From an uncultured bacterium (lineage in GTDB: Bacteria; Verrucomicrobiota; Lentisphaeria; Victivallales; UBA1829), in the NCBI GenBank assembly GCA_902802585.1, contig CADCMR010000001.1:166611-230610 (forward strand): a stretch of 64,000 nt of DNA, read 5' to 3'. Shown here in pieces: positions 59,360 through 64,000 of this stretch (the first letter of the stretch is position 1; each line of letters starts with the position of its first letter). The position numbers were made by a program, and so were the translations under genes. Under the pieces are notes generated by a model, which saw only the letters and a program-made list of their open reading frames with translations, had not been told where the DNA came from and searched no databases.

Positions 59360-62300
59360 TCAGGCGAGGTTGGCGAGGTTCGACCAGGTTGTGAGCTGCT
59401 TGTCGTTGATCTGCCAGTAGCCCGCGAGACCGGAGATGTTGCTGCACCAGGCGATGTCGTCCGTGCCGTCTCCGTTGAAGTCGCCGACGCCGACGAGCTT
59501 CCATTCGTCGGTGTTCACGGCGCTGAGGATGGACCACCACTCGGACGGATTGGCGACGCTGACCATGCGCCAGTCGACCGGATCGTCGATGATCCACGTG
59601 CAATAGGCATTGTAGGTCTGCAGGTCGTCGCCAACGAAGCTGTTGCGCCAGAGCATGTCGCACTTGCCGTCGGCGTTGTAGTCGCCGGTCGCGATGCACT
59701 CCCACTCGGCGGAATAGCCGTTGATGAGTGTCCATGTGACGCCGCTTTCCCAGTAGCCGAGCAGACCGACTGTGTCGGACGCGCCGGTCGGGTTGGCAAT
59801 CAGTACATCGTCGGAGCCGTTGCCGTTGAAGTCGCCTGTGCCGAGGATGTCCCAGCCGGCGTTCTTGAAGTTCAGGACCTGTGCGACGAAGGATCCGTCG
59901 GACTGCGTCATCTCGCCGACCACATAGCCTTCGCCGTTCACGCGCAGGAAGTCGTCCTGCCCGTCGGCGTTGAAGTCACCGATGCCGGAGATCGTCCAGC
60001 TCGGATCGACCGCGAGGCCGTTGCCCCACGGCGCGCCCTCCACATAGATTGTGGCGAAGGAACCGACGTTGTCCGTGTAGGCGACGGTCGCCATCTGGTC
60101 CGCCGAACCGCCGTTGAAGTTGCCGGTGAGGAAGTCCGGGAGGTCGAGCCTGGGGATGTAGCCGTCTGTGACGACGAACTGTCCGCCCGCGACGGTTTCG
60201 GCCGCGTTTCCGGCGTAGTCGAGCGCCGTGACGGTCCAGTTCCAGGCGCCGGAGACCATCTCCTCGAGCACGAGCTCCGTGCCGGGCGTGAACACGGTCC
60301 GAACTCCGAGCTCGCCGTCCATCCAGTAGGAGACGTTGAATCCCTTGACGCCCGCGTAGTCGTCGGTGGAGTCGACCCAGGTCAGGGTCACGGTCGATTC
60401 ATCGACTGCCGAGGCGAGGTCGGCTGCCGCGGTCGGAGCCTTGTAATCAATGTTGCTGACCGTGTACGACGCGACGTCGGAGACGACGCCGTCTGCATCG
60501 GTGCCGCGGAAGAAATATGTGGCGTTGACTTCTGCCGCAAAGACGTAGCCATCAAGCATTTTCCAGTCCTCGCCGTTATAGCTGTATTCCGTCGAGACGA
60601 CTTCCTTCGAGAAGTCCAGGGTCAGGTTGACGGCCTCCGCGTTGGTGAATGTCACGCAGTCGGCTGTGATGGTCGGCGCCGCGAACCAGGGAGTCGAGGC
60701 GATGGCGGAATCCACCGTGAACACGAGGTCGAAGTCGATGACGCCGTCGTCGCGTTCGATCCGGTTCGCGGTCAGCCCGTAGCTGAACCCGGACGGGGCA
60801 TTTCCCGCGAAGTGGGACATGAACTCGATCTGATATTTGTCGTCATGATACCACACGGTCGTGAAGTATCCTTCGAAGTAGCCGTAGTCTTCTCCGTTTG
60901 TGCCCAGCACGGTGAAGTACATGTACCCGGTTTCATTGTAGGCGTTGTGCGCCAGGATGTAGGAACCCGCCGCCTGATTCGTGCTGTCGACGGTGATCGT
61001 GTACTTCGGGGTGCCCTGGACTTTTTTGAAGTCGCTGATGCGTGCGCCGTACAGCGCGTCCTTCGTGGTGAGGTTGAAGTCGACGACGCCGCCGGAGCTG
61101 ACAAAGATGGTTCCGCCGCCGCTGGCGATGTCCATTTTGCCGGTGATCTTGCCGCCGGAGCTGACATTGACATAGCTGCTGTTCACCATTTCGAAGCCGT
61201 CGAGAGTGCCGCCGTTATAGACGTAGACGTTCGCGCCGCCGCCGTAATAGTACTCGCTTTCCTCTTCGGAATCCGGCATCACGCCGAGATGGGCGTTTCT
61301 GAGAATTGAGGCGGAGGACACAGCGGCGGTGGTGTCAAGCGTGATGTTGTCGGCGATGCCGCCATTCGCCAAATACAGGGCTCCGTATTGGAAGAAGGAG
61401 TCGATGACTTTTCCGCCGCTGGTGATCGTCGTCTGGTCGTTCATGCCGCCGGTCTGGTAGCCGGAGAGGACGCCGCCTGTGACGGAGAAGGGTTTCAGGT
61501 CGACCGCGCCGTTGATGATAATGGTGGCGGAACCGACTGTCAGATCGACGAAGTCGTCGGTGTTGAGCCTGAGCCCGCTGATGATGACTCCTTCCTCGAA
61601 TCCCGCGTGTCCGCCGTGGGCCGGACGTTTGAAGTAGCGGGTCATGTCAATGTTTGTCCCGAGCGCGCCGGAGTGGAAGTCGACGATGGACATGCCCATG
61701 CCGCCGCCGCTCGTCCAGAAATCGCGCACGATGCCGCCGTCGTATACGTCCAGGACACCCTGTTTCATGAAATTGTTGCTGGCGATCGTGTTCCTGTGAA
61801 CCGTGACGTTGCCGTTGAGCGTCATGCCGGAGATTGTGTTCGAGGTGAAAATGTGCATCCCGGTTCCGGTCGGAGTGTCGAACATGTCATCGTAGAGGTA
61901 GACCGCGCCGCCGTTTTCCGTGATGTCCACGGTGTCGGTGCCTGCGCCGGCGGAGATCGTGGCGCCGTTGTTGACCACGACGTTCTCGATCCTGCCGGCA
62001 TCCAGGAAGATCGTCGTGTTGTTCAGCGTGGCGTTGGCGAAATAGCCGTCGGCTATATTGAAATCGACGCCGCCGGAGACGCCGCTCACGACCGTCTCGC
62101 TGGTCATGTGCACGGTGAGCGGAGAATCCGCGTCAAGGTTCATGCCGGTGACACGCGCGCCCGCGCTGACTAGCAGGGACGCCCCCATCATGAACTCCTC
62201 CGTGACCCATTCTCCCGATTCCGGTTCCCACGGCACGCCGGTGTACACCTCGGATGTGACGGGGACCGCGACGCCGGTCACGCCGTCGACGACCGCGTCT

Positions 62301-63661
62301 TTTTCGACCGTGAAGGAAGCCGCGCTCAGGGTCAGGTTCGTGACGGCCGCGCCCGCCGAGGCGGAGCCGCTGCCGAATTCCTGCGTGACGTTGGTTGCGG
62401 TGCCGCCGCTCATGATGTTCAGGTTGGCGTACTTGAATGTGGCGTCGGAGGTGACGCCGTTGTTGACCGTGAATTCGGCTCCGTTGTACGAGCCGGAGAT
62501 CACGGTGTCCGGCGCGATGTCGAATTGGAAGAACGTCTGGTAATGATCGGAAAGTTCCGGGATGGCTGCGAAAATCCCGGTGGCGGTGCCGCCGCTGTAG
62601 ACGTTGATGTGCCCGGCGGAGACTTGCGCGTTTCCGTATTCGTCCCGTCCGTCATCGGTGTATTCGACCGCGTATCCGGCGACGAGGCCGCCGCTGTACA
62701 CCGTGAGTCCGCCCGCGACCGCCGTGATGTCGGTCGCAGTGGTGCCGGAGTGGACCGTGCCGTAGGTGTAGTTCTCATAGACCAGTCCGCTGAAGGAGTT
62801 GGACAGGAAGGTGACGGGGAAGAGGATGCCGGAGATGTAGGTCTGGGATTCGTAATCGTATCTCGAGCCGGAGCCGATATAAACGTTGCCGCCGTTTTCG
62901 ACGACGTTCCTCGCGCCAATGCCGGTGAGGTCTTCCGGCGCGCCATACCAGCTGAATCCTGCGCTGAAGAAGCCGCCGTAGTTCACGGTCACGCCGTCCG
63001 CCAGTCCTTCGGTTTGGTAGAAGGAACCGCCGCTGTTCACGATGGTGTTCTCCGCGTATGCGCCGGAAATGCTGAGCTGGCCCCAATAGTCAACGACGGT
63101 GCCGGACACCTCGCCGCCGTAGGAGACGAACAAGTGTCCGTTGTCCGCGACCGTGACGTCGCTTGCCACGGCGGCCTGCATGACGTAGATGTCGCCGCCG
63201 CTCGTCACGGTCGCGCCCTTGATCGTGCCGCTGTAGTTGGAGAGGAAACCGGTTTCGCTCACGATGGCATTGTACACAGTGCCGCCGTAAACGTCGAAGT
63301 GTCCGCCGTTCTGCACGACCGTATCGGACGCAATGCCGTCCTGCATCGTGAAATAGCCGCCCGAATTGACCGTGGTCGCGGTTGCGGAACCAAAATTGAG
63401 CCACAGATACGTGCTGCCATAATTGCCGCGTCCGGTCAGGTCGGTGTCGACAATCCTGCCCTCGTTGTTGACATACATCTCGCAGCTGCCGCTCATCGTG
63501 GTCTCTTCCGCGAGGCTGTCCGGACCCGTGACGGTCATCGTGCCGCCTGTGACCAGGGTTTCGTTCGTGGTACCGCCGGATACCAGGATGGAATCGTAGT
63601 AACCTTCGATGCTGAGGCCGGAACTTACCTGGCCCGACGTGACGACGTAGTTTGTACTCAT
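59360..63661 (-). CDS. Giant AIDA-like repeat adhesin with C-terminal FG-GAP-like repeats
   Basis: A 1433-residue protein. Residues 1 to about 890 are beta-helix-like AIDA/passenger repeats rich in Gly, Thr, Val and Asn (VxSGG, VxNGG patterns). A region of about 890-1150 includes a fibronectin-III-like stretch (TVTLTWVDSTDDYAG). From about 1175 five FG-GAP/VCBS-type units with DxNxDGxxD calcium-binding pattern follow (for example GDFNADGQDD, GDFNGNGSDD, GDFNGDGTDD). Neither an N-terminal signal peptide nor a C-terminal beta-barrel is visible, so a type I-like route with a C-terminal signal is possible (inference). AGGAG precedes the ATG. It is probably a surface or secreted glycan-binding protein. 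Confidence 0.82.
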   Translation of the reverse strand: MSTNYVVTSGQVSSGLSIEGYYDSILVSGGTTNETLVTGGTMTVTGPDSLAEETTMSGSCEMYVNNEGRIVDTDLTGRGNYGSTYLWLNFGSATATTVNSGGYFTMQDGIASDTVVQNGGHFDVYGGTVYNAIVSETGFLSNYSGTIKGATVTSGGDIYVMQAAVASDVTVADNGHLFVSYGGEVSGTVVDYWGQLSISGAYAENTIVNSGGSFYQTEGLADGVTVNYGGFFSAGFSWYGAPEDLTGIGARNVVENGGNVYIGSGSRYDYESQTYISGILFPVTFLSNSFSGLVYENYTYGTVHSGTTATDITAVAGGLTVYSGGLVAGYAVEYTDDGRDEYGNAQVSAGHINVYSGGTATGIFAAIPELSDHYQTFFQFDIAPDTVISGSYNGAEFTVNNGVTSDATFKYANLNIMSGGTATNVTQEFGSGSASAGAAVTNLTLSAASFTVEKDAVVDGVTGVAVPVTSEVYTGVPWEPESGEWVTEEFMMGASLLVSAGARVTGMNLDADSPLTVHMTSETVVSGVSGGVDFNIADGYFANATLNNTTIFLDAGRIENVVVNNGATISAGAGTDTVDITENGGAVYLYDDMFDTPTGTGMHIFTSNTISGMTLNGNVTVHRNTIASNNFMKQGVLDVYDGGIVRDFWTSGGGMGMSIVDFHSGALGTNIDMTRYFKRPAHGGHAGFEEGVIISGLRLNTDDFVDLTVGSATIIINGAVDLKPFSVTGGVLSGYQTGGMNDQTTITSGGKVIDSFFQYGALYLANGGIADNITLDTTAAVSSASILRNAHLGVMPDSEEESEYYYGGGANVYVYNGGTLDGFEMVNSSYVNVSSGGKITGKMDIASGGGTIFVSSGGVVDFNLTTKDALYGARISDFKKVQGTPKYTITVDSTNQAAGSYILAHNAYNETGYMYFTVLGTNGEDYGYFEGYFTTVWYHDDKYQIEFMSHFAGNAPSGFSYGLTANRIERDDGVIDFDLVFTVDSAIASTPWFAAPTITADCVTFTNAEAVNLTLDFSKEVVSTEYSYNGEDWKMLDGYVFAAEVNATYFFRGTDADGVVSDVASYTVSNIDYKAPTAAADLASAVDESTVTLTWVDSTDDYAGVKGFNVSYWMDGELGVRTVFTPGTELVLEEMVSGAWNWTVTALDYAGNAAETVAGGQFVVTDGYIPRLDLPDFLTGNFNGGSADQMATVAYTDNVGSFATIYVEGAPWGNGLAVDPSWTISGIGDFNADGQDDFLRVNGEGYVVGEMTQSDGSFVAQVLNFKNAGWDILGTGDFNGNGSDDVLIANPTGASDTVGLLGYWESGVTWTLINGYSAEWECIATGDYNADGKCDMLWRNSFVGDDLQTYNAYCTWIIDDPVDWRMVSVANPSEWWSILSAVNTDEWKLVGVGDFNGDGTDDIAWCSNISGLAGYWQINDKQLTTWSNLANLA
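59440..60000 (-). repeat. FG-GAP-like coding repeats
   Basis: Four units of roughly 150 bases at the 3' end of the giant gene each encode G-D-(F/Y)-N-x-(D/N)-G-x-x-D followed by a Trp-rich stretch. A more divergent fifth unit lies just upstream of them in the gene. Confidence 0.65.
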
Positions 63662-63714
63662 GTGGTGGCTCCTTGTTGAAGGGGAATTGTGGATTGCGAG
63701 TTGAAAACAGGACT

Positions 63715-63742
63715 ACTATAGCATTCCTGTTTTTAAATGCAA
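63715..63742 (-). promoter_or_regulatory. Promoter of the AIDA/FG-GAP giant
   Basis: On the minus strand TTGCAT (63742-63737), 16 bases, TATAGT (63720-63715). Confidence 0.6.
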
Positions 63743-63837
63743 GCGCTTTTTTGTTCTAAACTCAATATTTTCAAAAAAAATGTCACATTTAAGCTATGAT
63801 AACAGTTTGAAACATCCCTGCAAACCAAAACGGATTG

Positions 63838-63876
63838 CCATAAAAAAAGACCGCCGGACGTGAAATCCGGCGATCT
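63838..63876 (-). terminator. Terminator of a leftward gene beyond the right edge
   Basis: On the minus strand an 11-bp stem with one G-T pair (63876-63866 with 63858-63848) closes a 7-base loop and is followed by TTTTTTTATGG. It lies just downstream of the partial frame ending at 63895. Confidence 0.75.
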
Positions 63877-63894
63877 GAAACGCACTGATCAATG

Positions 63895-63999
63895 TCAGTC
63901 AGAATAAGAGTATATCCCTAAATAGAAGCAATCTTTCTCAAAACTATTATGCTTGCTGCCAGTTGAAGGAGCGCCAAATAGGATGAGGTTGTTTTCTCG
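63895..63999 (-). pseudogene. Fragment resembling a McrB/AAA-type P-loop, interrupted
   Basis: The minus-strand frame entering from the right edge reads 34 residues to a TGA at 63897-63895. It includes NNLILFGAPSTGSKH. McrB and other AAA proteins commonly read NLILFGAPGTGKSH here, so the frame looks like a P-loop with the GK[ST] residues scrambled and the protein cut soon after. The local sequence is clearly AT-richer than the surrounding genes. Either it is a decayed restriction/AAA gene remnant or the tail of an unrelated small gene; the match is short, so confidence is low. The terminator at 63848 suggests a transcript did end here. Confidence 0.35.
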
Positions 64000-64000
64000 A

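Noticed and set aside
59162..61309. 715-residue plus-strand open frame opposite the repeat giant
   Set aside because: It mirrors the repeat gene; the giant has promoter, ribosome site and terminator on the minus strand.

Overview
The window looks like the chromosome of a GC-rich, Gram-negative anaerobe. Pointers are a pyruvate:ferredoxin oxidoreductase, a NIF-type iron-sulfur assembly pair (nifU-nifS), a polyferredoxin beside tatA-tatC, a Kdo-pathway isomerase (kdsD), an RND efflux pump, transmembrane Ser/Thr kinases, and a 1433-residue protein of AIDA-like and FG-GAP-like repeats. Together these suggest the PVC superphylum, perhaps a Lentisphaerota/Victivallales gut lineage. That placement is inference from gene content; no marker gene was compared. 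I saw no rRNA, tRNA, CRISPR array or intact insertion sequence. No gap between genes exceeds 300 bases. The larger gaps (6442-6727, 12096-12371, 13056-13327, 16880-17112, 39897-40156, 45445-45735, 46546-46773, 59147-59359, 63662-63894) hold promoters, terminators or short repeats.

Layout. 1-4.7 kb: an edge-truncated multi-pass SPFH/HflK-like protein (minus), a coupled pair of unknown membrane proteins (plus), and a minus-strand cluster of two zinc-ribbon CD225/dispanin proteins plus DUF2752. 4.7-12.1 kb: a GT-C glycosyltransferase diverging from transketolase, then mreC-mreD-mrdA for cell shape. 12.3-17.7 kb: a Lys/Ala/Pro-rich protein, nifJ and a small membrane protein. 17.7-28.7 kb: mostly housekeeping genes on the plus strand (ileS, trpS, nifU-nifS, tatD, a UbiA-family prenyltransferase, an HNH protein, lplA) and two zinc-ribbon proteins. 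28.8-33.6 kb: RND adaptor, RND pump and MarR regulator. 33.7-39.9 kb (minus): panB, an exported nitroreductase-like protein, a GTG-initiated pseudokinase and an apparently active kinase that overlaps it by 4 bases; both kinases are membrane-spanning with large extracytoplasmic regions. 40.1-42.8 kb: RNase R and a lipoprotein. 42.9-45.4 kb (minus): pyrF and a DUF5060-type glycoside hydrolase-like protein. 45.7-53.8 kb: purQ, rplU-purC, metX-metW-prmA and a 992-residue membrane protein. 53.9-56.8 kb: tatA-tatC and a polyferredoxin with its own internal twin-arginine motif. 56.8-59.1 kb (minus): a UDG-superfamily glycosylase, a BI-1 family protein and kdsD. 59.4-63.7 kb (minus): the giant repeat protein. 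At the right edge an AT-richer fragment resembles the start of a McrB/AAA-type P-loop and is then broken by a stop.

The most interesting points are the kinase/pseudokinase tandem with extracytoplasmic sensors, the polyferredoxin that appears to be a Sec+Tat substrate encoded with its own translocase, the zinc-ribbon/dispanin cluster, the secretory giant without a visible signal peptide, and a recurrent promoter (TTGnnn, 16-17 bp, TATATT/TATAGT/TAAATT) that stands out against the GC-rich background.
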